A DNA stretch of 64,000 bases, taken from NCBI GenBank assembly GCA_051654865.1, contig JBOFYV010000068.1, positions 62,001 through 126,000 of the forward strand, read 5' to 3'. The notes beneath the pieces were generated by a model that saw nothing but the letters and a program-made list of their open reading frames with translations, was not told the origin of the DNA and ran no database searches. The stretch comes from JBOFOR01 sp051654865. GTDB taxonomy: Bacteria; Bacillota; Clostridia; Peptostreptococcales; Peptostreptococcaceae. The translations under genes and the position numbers were made by a program. Below are positions 52,630-60,661 of this stretch, one piece after another (the first letter of the stretch is position 1; each line of letters begins with the position of its first letter).

Positions 52630-53505
52630 ATGGACGTATTAAAGGAATACATAGATTATATAAAAGATAAAAAAAAGTTATCAGAAAATACTATAGTATC
52701 TTATTTTACAGATATAAAAAAATATATAGAGTATTTAAATGAAAAGAATATAAAATTAGCTGAAGTAGTAGAAAATGATATAATAGGTTTTTTAATAAAA
52801 CTAGAGAAGGAAAATGTATCAGTAGCTACTGTATCTAGGATGATATCTTCAATAAAATCTTTTCATGATTATTTATTTATGAACCGAATTAGTGAAGGTA
52901 ATCCTGCTAAAAATATAAAAAAACCTAAAATAGAGAAGGAAACAATAGATATATTAACTGAGGCTGAAATTGAATCATTACTGAATTTTCCTAAGTTAGT
53001 AACTCCGAAAGAAGTAAGAGATAAAGCAATATTTGAAGTTTTATATGGAACAGGAATAAAAGTCTCTGAATTAGTGGAAATGGATCTAGAGGATGTTGAC
53101 TTAGATATGGATTATATATATTGTAATGTAAGTAAAAGTCAAAGGGTGATACCTCTTTCAGATATAACTAAGATATATTTACAAAAGTATATAAAAGAAG
53201 CAAGAGTTCAGCTAATAGCAGAGCATGAAAAAGCCTTATTTGTAAATTCTCAAGGGCAAAGGTTTACAAGACAAGGTCTTTGGAAACTAATAAAAAAGCG
53301 TGCCAGTTTAGTTGATATAAATAAAAATATAAATCCTACTATGCTAAGGCATTCATTTGCTATCCATTTATTGAATAAAGGAGCTAATATTGCTGTAGTT
53401 AGTAAAATATTAGGAAATACAAATTTATCAAGTTTACAATCATATTTGAATCACATAAATAACAATATGAGAAGAGAAATTAAAGAAAAACACCCTAGAA
53501 AATAA
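52630..53505 (+). CDS. xerD: XerD-like tyrosine recombinase with altered active site
   Basis: A 291-residue protein with the XerC/D layout: an N-terminal SAM-like core-binding domain (about 1-90) and a C-terminal catalytic domain. The position before deoB matches Bacillus ripX (xerD). The tyrosine nucleophile (Y272) and second arginine (R240 in MLRHSF) are present, and K169 may be the catalytic lysine. The first arginine is replaced by K144 (GTGIKVSEL), the HxLR histidine by T237 and the GH histidine by N263. Activity for chromosome dimer resolution is therefore doubtful. Confidence 0.82.
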   Translation: MDVLKEYIDYIKDKKKLSENTIVSYFTDIKKYIEYLNEKNIKLAEVVENDIIGFLIKLEKENVSVATVSRMISSIKSFHDYLFMNRISEGNPAKNIKKPKIEKETIDILTEAEIESLLNFPKLVTPKEVRDKAIFEVLYGTGIKVSELVEMDLEDVDLDMDYIYCNVSKSQRVIPLSDITKIYLQKYIKEARVQLIAEHEKALFVNSQGQRFTRQGLWKLIKKRASLVDINKNINPTMLRHSFAIHLLNKGANIAVVSKILGNTNLSSLQSYLNHINNNMRREIKEKHPRK

Positions 53506-53525
53506 CTATCGAGGAGGACAAAAGT

Positions 53526-54698
53526 ATGAGTAGAGTAGTATGGATGATAATAGACAGTGTAGGGATTGGAGCATTACCTGACTCTGAAAAGTTTGGAGAT
53601 ACAGATGTAAATACTTTAGGTAATATAGTTAAAGTACATAATGATATAAAAATACCTAATATGATAAATTTAGGTATGGGTAATATAGATGGTGTAGATT
53701 TTATTGATAATATTGAAAATCCAATTGGAGCTTATGGGAAATGTGCAGAAGTATCTCAAGGTAAAGATACAACAACAGGGCATTGGGAAATGACAGGTGT
53801 TTTAGTTGAAACTCCATTCAAAACTTTTGAAAATGGATTCCCAAAAGAAATAATAGATGAATTTGAACAAAAAACAGGTAGAAAAGTTGTAGGAAATAAG
53901 CCTGCATCAGGAACAGCTATATTAGATGAGTATGGTGAACATCAAATGAAAACAGGAGATGTGATTGTATATACATCAGCAGATAGTGTATTCCAAATAG
54001 CAGCTCATGAAGAAATAATACCATTAGATGAATTATACAAAATGTGTCAAATAGCTAGAGAAATGATGATGGGAGACAATGCTTTAGCTAGAATAATAGC
54101 TAGACCTTATATAGGGAAAAAAGCAGGTGAGTTCATAAGAACATCAAATAGAAGAGACTACTCATTAAATCCATTTGAACCAACGGTACTTGATACAATA
54201 AAAGAATCAGGACTAGATGTAATAGGAGTAGGAAAAATAGAAGATATATTTAATGGACAAGGAATAACTGAAGCTATACACACTAAAGATAATATGGATG
54301 GTGTAGATGAAACTATAAAATATATCAATAAAGAAAATAAGGGATTAATATTCACTAACTTAGTAGATTTTGATTCTAAGTATGGTCATAGAAGAGATAC
54401 AGAAGGATATAAAAAAGCATTAGAAGAGTTTGATGAAAGAATACCAGAAATAATAAACGCTCTAAATGATGATGATATATTAATAATAAACTCAGACCAT
54501 GGTAATGACCCAACATACAAAGGAACAGACCATACAAGAGAATATATACCAGTGCTAGTTTATGGAAAGAACATAAAGCAAGGTGTAAACTTAGGTATAA
54601 GAAATAGCTTTGCGGATATAGGTGCAACTGTGGCAGACATACTAAATGTTAATATGCCTAAAAATGGACAAAGTTTTAAAGACAATCTTAAGAAATAA
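53526..54698 (+). CDS. deoB: Phosphopentomutase
   Basis: A 390-residue alkaline phosphatase-superfamily mutase interconverting (deoxy)ribose 1- and 5-phosphates. VVWMIIDSVGIGALPD, QGKDTTTGHWEM (with the phosphorylated threonine), NFVDFDSKYGHRRD-like TNLVDFDSKYGHRRD and SDHGNDPT with metal ligands are all visible. It heads the nucleoside salvage group deoB-punA-pdp. RBS GAGGAGGAC. Confidence 0.96.
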   Translation: MSRVVWMIIDSVGIGALPDSEKFGDTDVNTLGNIVKVHNDIKIPNMINLGMGNIDGVDFIDNIENPIGAYGKCAEVSQGKDTTTGHWEMTGVLVETPFKTFENGFPKEIIDEFEQKTGRKVVGNKPASGTAILDEYGEHQMKTGDVIVYTSADSVFQIAAHEEIIPLDELYKMCQIAREMMMGDNALARIIARPYIGKKAGEFIRTSNRRDYSLNPFEPTVLDTIKESGLDVIGVGKIEDIFNGQGITEAIHTKDNMDGVDETIKYINKENKGLIFTNLVDFDSKYGHRRDTEGYKKALEEFDERIPEIINALNDDDILIINSDHGNDPTYKGTDHTREYIPVLVYGKNIKQGVNLGIRNSFADIGATVADILNVNMPKNGQSFKDNLKK

Positions 54699-54715
54699 TT
54701 AGGAGGAAATAACAA

Positions 54716-55537
54716 ATGACAAATATTTTTGATAAAATACAAGAAAGTGCTAACTTTATAAAAAATCAAAGTAACATTACACCAAAGATAGGGTTGATAT
54801 TAGGTTCTGGGCTAGGTGTATTAGGTGATGAAATAGAAAATGCTACAAAAATAAAATATAATGAGATACCTAATTTCCCTGTGTCAACAGTTGAAGGACA
54901 TGCTGGATGTCTTGTACTAGGAGAACTAGAAGGAAAAATGGTTGTAGCTATGCAAGGAAGATTCCATTACTATGAAGGGTATTCACAGCAAGAAATAACG
55001 TTCCCTGTTAGAGTTATGAAAGAATTAGGTGTAGAAACTATAATAGTAACTAATGCAGCAGGTGGAGCAAACAAAAACTTTAAGCCAGGGGACTTAATGG
55101 CAATAAAAGATCATATAAATTTAAGTGGAAGCAGTCCTTTAATGGGGCACAATGATGATAGATTAGGTCCAAGATTCCCTGATATGTCAAAGGCATATAC
55201 ACCTAAGTATGTAGAGTTAGTTAAAGAATGTGCAAAGGAACTTAATATGAATATACAAGAAGGTGTTTATGCATTCTTTAGTGGGCCAACATATGAGACA
55301 CCAGCAGAGGTTAGAATGGCACAAATATTAGGAGCAGATGCAGTAGGTATGTCTACAGCCCCTGAAGTTATAGTGGCATCTCATTCAAAGATGGATGTAG
55401 TAGGTATATCATGTATAACTAATATGGCAGCAGGTATATTAGATCAACCATTAGACCATGAAGAAGTTATAGAGACTACACAAAAAGTAAAATCTGAATT
55501 CTTAGGATTAGTAAAGGCTGTAGTTAAGAAGATATAG
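54716..55537 (+). CDS. punA: Purine-nucleoside phosphorylase
   Basis: A 273-residue trimeric-type PNP. GLILGSGLGVLGDE binds phosphate, EGHAGCLVLGEL and MQGRFHYYEGY follow, and TNAAGGANKNF and GPTYETPAEVRM are conserved active-site motifs. It cleaves purine nucleosides to base and pentose 1-phosphate, the substrate of DeoB. TAGGAGGAAA precedes the ATG. Confidence 0.96.
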   Translation: MTNIFDKIQESANFIKNQSNITPKIGLILGSGLGVLGDEIENATKIKYNEIPNFPVSTVEGHAGCLVLGELEGKMVVAMQGRFHYYEGYSQQEITFPVRVMKELGVETIIVTNAAGGANKNFKPGDLMAIKDHINLSGSSPLMGHNDDRLGPRFPDMSKAYTPKYVELVKECAKELNMNIQEGVYAFFSGPTYETPAEVRMAQILGADAVGMSTAPEVIVASHSKMDVVGISCITNMAAGILDQPLDHEEVIETTQKVKSEFLGLVKAVVKKI

Positions 55538-55552
55538 ATAAAAATATAAATA

Positions 55553-55600
55553 CTCAATAAGCTTAATATTAATAAATCTATTAATATTAAGCTTATTGAG
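55553..55600. repeat. Perfect 22-base inverted repeat between punA and the pyrimidine phosphorylase gene
   Basis: Two arms of exactly 22 bases (55553-55574 and 55579-55600) are perfect complements around an AATC loop; each contains an AAGCTT site. No T run follows on either strand (next bases GTTTATAATA on +), so it is not a standard terminator. It could be a transcript-stabilising hairpin, a remnant of a mobile palindrome or a protein-binding site. Confidence 0.9.
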
Positions 55601-55662
55601 GTTTATAATATAATTTCTAAATTAATAATAACAAAACAATAAATTACTTAAGGAGAAGTGCT

Positions 55663-56988
55663 ATGAGAATTTATGATATAATCAAGAAAAAGAGAGACAA
55701 TCATGAGTTAACAAAACAAGAGATAGATTTTTTTGTTGAAAAGTATTCAAAGGATGAAATTCCAGATTATCAAGCATCAGCATTATTAATGGCAATTTAT
55801 TTAAATAAGATGAATAAAGAAGAAACCGTATATCTTACAGAAGCTATGATGAACTCTGGTGATGTAATAGATTTATCTGAAATTAAAGGTATAAAAGTTG
55901 ATAAGCATAGTACAGGTGGGGTTGGAGATAAAACAACAATAGCATTAGCGCCTTTAGTAGCAGCATGTAACGCTCCAGTAGCTAAAATGTCAGGTAGAGG
56001 GTTAGGGCACACAGGAGGAACTTTAGATAAATTAGAATCTATACCTGGATTCTCTATAGAAATGGAGTCTAAAAAGTTTGTAGATTCAGTAAATAAACAT
56101 AAGATAGCTGTTTGTGGACAAACTGCATCTATTGCAGTTGCAGATAAAAAGATGTATGCATTAAGAGATGTTACAGCTACTGTTGATAATATATCTCTTA
56201 TAGCAGCGAGTATAATGTGTAAAAAACTAGCATCAGGAGCAAATGCTATATTACTAGATGTTAAAACTGGTGATGGTGCTTTTATGAAAACGTTAGACGA
56301 TTCGTTTGAATTGGCAAAAGCAATGGTAGATATAGGTTGTGGAATGAACAGAGAAACTATTGGTATGGTAACAGATATGGACGAACCATTAGGTTTTGCT
56401 ATAGGAAATTCTGTAGAGGTAATAGAAGCAATAGAAACGTTAAAAGGAAATGGTCCTAAAGATTTTGTTATGTTATGTGAAACGTTAGGTGCATATATGT
56501 TAGTATTAGCTAAAGTAGTAGAAAACTATGATGAAGGTATAGAGAAAATAAGAGAAGCTATAACATCAGGAAAAGCTTTAGATAAGCTAAGAGTATTTAT
56601 AGAAAATCAAGGTGGGGACAAAAGGGTAGTAGATGATTATTCATTATTACCAACAGCAACAAAAGTAATAGCTATAAAGTCACCTAAGACAGGTTATATA
56701 AGCAAAATAGAAGCAGAAGAAGTTGGAGTTTCGGCTATGATACTAGGTGCAGGAAGAGAAACTAAAGATGATGTATTAGATTTATCTGCAGGTATTATAC
56801 TAGAGAAGAAAATTGGAGACTATGTACAAGAAGGTGATATATTAGCATATATGCATCTGAATAAAGAAGGAAAGTTTGAACAAGCAAAAGAAAGGTTCAT
56901 AAATGCATACACTATAGTAGATGAAAAAGTAAAACCTAAAAAGTTAATTTATGGTGTTGTAACAGAGAAAGAAATAAAAAAATTCTAG
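55663..56988 (+). CDS. pdp: Pyrimidine-nucleoside phosphorylase
   Basis: A 441-residue enzyme. KGIKVDKHSTGGVGDKTT binds phosphate, KMSGRGLGHTGGTLDKLESI is the family signature, and KLASGANAILLDVKTGDGAFMK follows. It phosphorolyses uridine and thymidine nucleosides. Shared products with DeoB and PunA make a salvage unit. RBS AAGGAGAAG. Confidence 0.95.
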   Translation: MRIYDIIKKKRDNHELTKQEIDFFVEKYSKDEIPDYQASALLMAIYLNKMNKEETVYLTEAMMNSGDVIDLSEIKGIKVDKHSTGGVGDKTTIALAPLVAACNAPVAKMSGRGLGHTGGTLDKLESIPGFSIEMESKKFVDSVNKHKIAVCGQTASIAVADKKMYALRDVTATVDNISLIAASIMCKKLASGANAILLDVKTGDGAFMKTLDDSFELAKAMVDIGCGMNRETIGMVTDMDEPLGFAIGNSVEVIEAIETLKGNGPKDFVMLCETLGAYMLVLAKVVENYDEGIEKIREAITSGKALDKLRVFIENQGGDKRVVDDYSLLPTATKVIAIKSPKTGYISKIEAEEVGVSAMILGAGRETKDDVLDLSAGIILEKKIGDYVQEGDILAYMHLNKEGKFEQAKERFINAYTIVDEKVKPKKLIYGVVTEKEIKKF

Positions 56989-57000
56989 AAATATGATTAT

Positions 57001-57038
57001 AAAAAGCCTAACGTGTAAAAAATAACGTTAGGCTTTTT
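57001..57038 (+). terminator. Intrinsic terminator after the pyrimidine phosphorylase gene
   Basis: AAAAAGCCTAACGT and its complement form 14 base pairs around a ten-base loop, followed by T. Confidence 0.92.
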
Positions 57039-57144
57039 ATGTACTAATAAATATATATATTTATTATAAAAATAGAGTATTTAAGAGTATATTGAAAGCT
57101 AGAGGAGTGAAATTTTTACAAAATGTGTATTAATTTAATAATTG

Positions 57145-57151
57145 TTCGACA
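57145..57151 (-). promoter_or_regulatory. 0A box beside the mltG promoter
   Basis: TTCGACA is an exact 0A box on the minus strand, six bases upstream of the -35 element of mltG. Such a position could allow activation by Spo0A. One such match in intergenic DNA may be chance. Confidence 0.35.
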
Positions 57152-57157
57152 AATTTA

Positions 57158-57186
57158 TTGAAAATTTTTATGCTTAGTTTTATAAT
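57158..57186 (+). promoter_or_regulatory. SigA promoter of mltG
   Basis: TTGAAA, 17 bases, TATAAT, 39 bases before the mltG start codon. Confidence 0.85.
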
Positions 57187-57224
57187 ATAAAGGATATAAA
57201 TATATAGAAGGAGTAAATCACCAT

Positions 57225-58277
57225 ATGGATTTGAAAAATAATAAATGGAAAATAGTTGGATTGACTTCTATTGTGTTAGCTATTTTAATAGGAGTGTTTA
57301 TATTTATACAAATAGGACCATACAATAAAAATAACAAAAAAGATATAGTAATAGAGATTCCAAAAGGAGCGGGAACTAGTGCTATAGCAAATGTTTTGTA
57401 TGAAAATGAATTGATAAGAAACAAGACTTTATTTAAGTTAGTTGTAAAAGTAAGTAATAAAGCACCACAATTTAAAGCAGGAAAGTATCTAGTAAATCAA
57501 ACATATTCTAATACTGAAATAGTAGATCTTTTAGCATCAGGTAAGATATATCATGATGGAATAAAGATTACGGTACCAGAAGGCTCTACATCAAAAGAAA
57601 TAGTCGCTACTTTAGTAAAAAATAAGTTAGGAGATAAAGATGTTTATTATAATCTAATAGATAATGCAAAAGATTTTTATAATAAATTCGATTTTCTAAA
57701 AGAAAATAATATAGAATCGTTAGAAGGTTTTTTATATCCAGAAACATATTATTTTGATGAAAAAGCTACAGAAAAAGAAGTGCTTTCAAAGATGTTAACT
57801 GCATTTGACAATGTATATACTGATGAATTAGAAAATAGACAAAAAGAGCTTGATATGACTTTAAGCGATGTTGTAAACTTAGCATCAATAGTTGAAAAAG
57901 AAGCAGTGCTAGACAAAGATAGACCAACAATAGCAAGCGTATTTTATAACAGACTTGATATAGGTATGCCTCTTCAGTCTGATGCAACAATACAATATAT
58001 ATTTGAAGAAAGAAAAAAAATAGTAACATATAAAGATTTAGAAATTAACTCGCCTTATAATAGCTATAAAAATAAAGGATTACCGCCAACACCAATTGCA
58101 AGTCCTGGTATTAAGTCTATTGAAGGGACTTTATACCCAGATGATACAGACTATTTATATTTTGTAGCAAAGATGGATGGTGGAAATAATTATAGTACTA
58201 CTTATGAGCAACATTTAAAATATGTTAAAGAGTATAAAGACGAGAGAGATAAACTAAATAAAAGCAAAACACAGTAA
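57225..58277 (+). CDS. mltG: Endolytic murein transglycosylase MltG
   Basis: A 350-residue YceG-family enzyme with one N-terminal membrane helix (about residues 9-30). The catalytic glutamate lies in SIVEKEAVLDKDRPTIASVF (about residue 222), and PLQSDATIQY and GLPPTPIASPGI are conserved. MltG cuts nascent peptidoglycan strands and sets their length. It is followed by trmR and a U32 gene, the yrrL-yrrM-yrrN order of Bacillus. Confidence 0.95.
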   Translation: MDLKNNKWKIVGLTSIVLAILIGVFIFIQIGPYNKNNKKDIVIEIPKGAGTSAIANVLYENELIRNKTLFKLVVKVSNKAPQFKAGKYLVNQTYSNTEIVDLLASGKIYHDGIKITVPEGSTSKEIVATLVKNKLGDKDVYYNLIDNAKDFYNKFDFLKENNIESLEGFLYPETYYFDEKATEKEVLSKMLTAFDNVYTDELENRQKELDMTLSDVVNLASIVEKEAVLDKDRPTIASVFYNRLDIGMPLQSDATIQYIFEERKKIVTYKDLEINSPYNSYKNKGLPPTPIASPGIKSIEGTLYPDDTDYLYFVAKMDGGNNYSTTYEQHLKYVKEYKDERDKLNKSKTQ

Positions 58278-58286
58278 TAAAAAATT

Positions 58287-58314
58287 GGATTATACTAAAG
58301 AAATAGTATAATCC
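58287..58314 (+). terminator. Weak terminator-like hairpin after mltG
   Basis: GGATTATACT and AGTATAATCC form ten perfect pairs with an eight-base loop, but the following sequence (TATATTAATTTT) is a poor T run. Partial termination or RNA stabilisation is possible. Confidence 0.5.
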
Positions 58315-58349
58315 TATATTAATTTTATTACCACTTAAGGAGTGAGTTT

Positions 58350-59018
58350 ATGAGCAATATAGTAGATAATCGTGTAGAAGATTATATAAGAGATACATTA
58401 AAGGAAACAGAAGGACTATTAAGTGAACTAGAAGTTTATGCAGCTGAGCACAATGTTCCAATAGTTCACAAAGAAGTTGCAGATTTACTTAAAGTACTAT
58501 TAAAGGTTCAAAAACCAAAGAGAATACTAGAAGTAGGTTGTGCAATAGGATATTCTTCAATATTATTTGCATCTGTATTAGATAAAGATGTTGAGATAAT
58601 AACTGTAGAAAGAAATGAAAAAATGATTGAAAAGGCAAAGGAAAACATAAAGTTAGCTGGATTTGAAAATAATATAACTATATTAGAAGGTGACGCAGAA
58701 GAAAAATTAAAAGAAGTAGAAGGTCCTTTTGATATGATATTTTTAGATGCAGCTAAAGGGCAATATCAGTTATTTTATGATATGATTATAGGAAAGTTAA
58801 AAGTGGATGGTCTTTTAATCTCAGATAATATATTATATAAAGGTATGGTAGCACATGATGATTTTGTTATAAGAAGAAAGAAAACTATAGTTAAAAGAAT
58901 GAGAAATTATTTAGACTATATATGTAAATGTGATTACTTAGAAACATCGCTAATACCTATAGGAGATGGAGTTGCACTAAGCTATAAGCAAGGTGAAAGA
59001 GGTGACATAAATGCATAA
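58350..59018 (+). CDS. trmR: tRNA 5-hydroxyuridine methyltransferase TrmR (O-methyltransferase family)
   Basis: A 222-residue class I methyltransferase of the catechol O-methyltransferase-like family. ILEVGCAIGYSSILFA near residue 70 binds SAM, DMIFLDAAKGQY near 135 holds the metal-binding aspartate, and ISDNILYKG near 163 the second. Bacillus TrmR (YrrM) methylates 5-hydroxyuridine in tRNA to 5-methoxyuridine; the next gene belongs to the family that makes that hydroxyuridine, which supports the assignment. It overlaps that gene by eight bases. Confidence 0.88.
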   Translation: MSNIVDNRVEDYIRDTLKETEGLLSELEVYAAEHNVPIVHKEVADLLKVLLKVQKPKRILEVGCAIGYSSILFASVLDKDVEIITVERNEKMIEKAKENIKLAGFENNITILEGDAEEKLKEVEGPFDMIFLDAAKGQYQLFYDMIIGKLKVDGLLISDNILYKGMVAHDDFVIRRKKTIVKRMRNYLDYICKCDYLETSLIPIGDGVALSYKQGERGDINA

Positions 59019-59922
59019 TGTAGAACTTTTAGCACCAGCAAAAGATTTATTAGACATTAAAAGTGTAATCGAAAGTGGTGCAGATGCAGTTTATATATCT
59101 TATCGAAAAGATGATGAATTTTGGGATGATGTGAAAGAAGGAGCTAGATTTGTACATAAAAATAATAAAAAAATATATGTAGCTTTAAATCTAGTGCCAC
59201 ATAATAAAGATATAAAACATATAGAAGAAAATCTAATAAAATTAGAACAATATAATATCGATGCGATTATAATTACAGACCCAGGTATGCTAACAATTAC
59301 TAAAAGTATAGTACCTAATATGGAAATACATCTAAGTGATCAAGCAAATACTACCAATTATATTACAGCGAATTTCTGGTATAATCAAGGAGTAAAGAGA
59401 ATAATAGTATCAAAGGAACTGTCGTGTGAAGAAATAGGCACAATAAGAGTAAAATCTCCTATAGATATGGATATAGAAGCTTATGTTCATGGTGCAATGG
59501 CTATTTCTCATTCTGGAAGATATTTACTAAGTAATTTTATAAAAGGCAAAAGTGAAAACAGAGTACAAGCTTCAAGTGAGATTAGATATAATCTTGTAGA
59601 AGAAAAAAGACAAGGTGAATTTTACCCAGTTTGTGAAGATGAGAGAGGTACATTTTTCTTTAATTCAAAAGAACTATGTATGATAGAATACATACCTAAT
59701 TTAATAAAGTGTGGTATAACTAGCTTTAAAATCGAAGGAAGACTGATGGATTCTAAATATACATCAGAAGTTGTGAAGGCTTATAGAATGGCTATTGATG
59801 AATTCTATAAAAATCCAAATGAATGGACTCTTGATGAAAAAAGATTAGAATACCTAAAAGAACTAAGCGGTAGAGAGTTTACATCTGGATTCTATCTAGA
59901 TGAGCCATCAAGTGAAGAGTAA
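59011..59922 (+). CDS. Peptidase U32 family protein, TrhP1/YrrN-like
   Basis: A 303-residue U32-family protein: ELLAPAKDLLDIKSVIESGADAVYI at the start, IEAYVHGAMAISHSGRYLLSNF near residue 160, and GITSFKIEGRLMDSKYTSEVV near 245. U32 proteins of the TrhP type hydroxylate uridine 34 of tRNA using prephenate. The cysteines that bind a 4Fe-4S cluster in typical TrhP and UbiU (in the HGA-x-C, SGxC and C-x3-C region) are absent here, as in YrrN. In Bacillus a second, cysteine-containing partner gene follows; here udk follows directly. Confidence 0.8.
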   Translation: MHNVELLAPAKDLLDIKSVIESGADAVYISYRKDDEFWDDVKEGARFVHKNNKKIYVALNLVPHNKDIKHIEENLIKLEQYNIDAIIITDPGMLTITKSIVPNMEIHLSDQANTTNYITANFWYNQGVKRIIVSKELSCEEIGTIRVKSPIDMDIEAYVHGAMAISHSGRYLLSNFIKGKSENRVQASSEIRYNLVEEKRQGEFYPVCEDERGTFFFNSKELCMIEYIPNLIKCGITSFKIEGRLMDSKYTSEVVKAYRMAIDEFYKNPNEWTLDEKRLEYLKELSGREFTSGFYLDEPSSEE

Positions 59923-59961
59923 GAGTTAATATATTGATACAGTTAAGGAGCAAAAGATAAC

Positions 59962-60591
59962 ATGGAAAATAAAAAAAGACCACTTATAATAGGAATAACA
60001 GGCGGAACAGGTTCAGGAAAAAGTTCAGTTTGTAAATCTATAATAGAGAATATACCAGAAGAAAATATAGCTATATTAGAACAAGATGCATACTACAAAG
60101 ATCAAACGCACTTAAGCTTTGAAGATAGATTAAAGACTAATTATGACCATCCTTTAGCATTTGATAACAAATTACTAATACAACATATAGATGAGCTATG
60201 TGAAGGTAATGATGTTGAAAAGCCTATTTATGATTATGAATTACACACAAGAAAGCAAGATGAGACAGTTAGCATAAATCCTAAAGATATAATAATAGTA
60301 GAAGGAATTATGATTTTAGAAGATGAAGAACTAAGAGATAAATTAGATATAAAAATATATGTGGATACAGAAGATGATATAAGAATACTTAGAAGGATAC
60401 AAAGAGACATAAAAGAAAGAGGAAGAACTGTAGACTCTGTAGTAGACCAATATTTAACTACAGTAAAGCCAGCGCATGATCAATTTATAGAGCCATACAA
60501 GAAATATGCAGATATAATAATACCTGAAGGTGGACAAAATGAAGTAGCTATAGATATAGTTATAACAAAGATAAAAACTCAATTAAATTAA
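59962..60591 (+). CDS. udk: Uridine kinase
   Basis: A 209-residue P-loop kinase. GITGGTGSGKSSV is Walker A, LEQDAYYKDQ and NYDHPLAFD bind the nucleoside, and RRIQRDIKERGR is the lid. It phosphorylates uridine and cytidine, complementing the salvage genes upstream. RBS AAGGAGC. No terminator follows; a hairpin overlies the ribosome binding site of the next gene. Confidence 0.95.
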   Translation: MENKKRPLIIGITGGTGSGKSSVCKSIIENIPEENIAILEQDAYYKDQTHLSFEDRLKTNYDHPLAFDNKLLIQHIDELCEGNDVEKPIYDYELHTRKQDETVSINPKDIIIVEGIMILEDEELRDKLDIKIYVDTEDDIRILRRIQRDIKERGRTVDSVVDQYLTTVKPAHDQFIEPYKKYADIIIPEGGQNEVAIDIVITKIKTQLN

Positions 60592-60615
60592 AGAATAATT
60601 TTAGATAAAGTATTA

Positions 60616-60655
60616 ACCCCTTAGAAAATGTCAAGAATGACAATATCTAAGGGGT
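60616..60655 (+). promoter_or_regulatory. Inverted repeat sequestering the penicillin-binding protein ribosome binding site
   Basis: ACCCCTTAGA (60616-60625) and TCTAAGGGGT (60646-60655) are perfect complements, with a smaller inner stem TGTC/GACA. The right arm is the Shine-Dalgarno sequence, five to seven bases before ATG 60662. Only four T follow after GA, so it is a poor terminator, although partial termination of the udk transcript cannot be excluded. Confidence 0.72.
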
Positions 60656-60661
60656 GATTTT

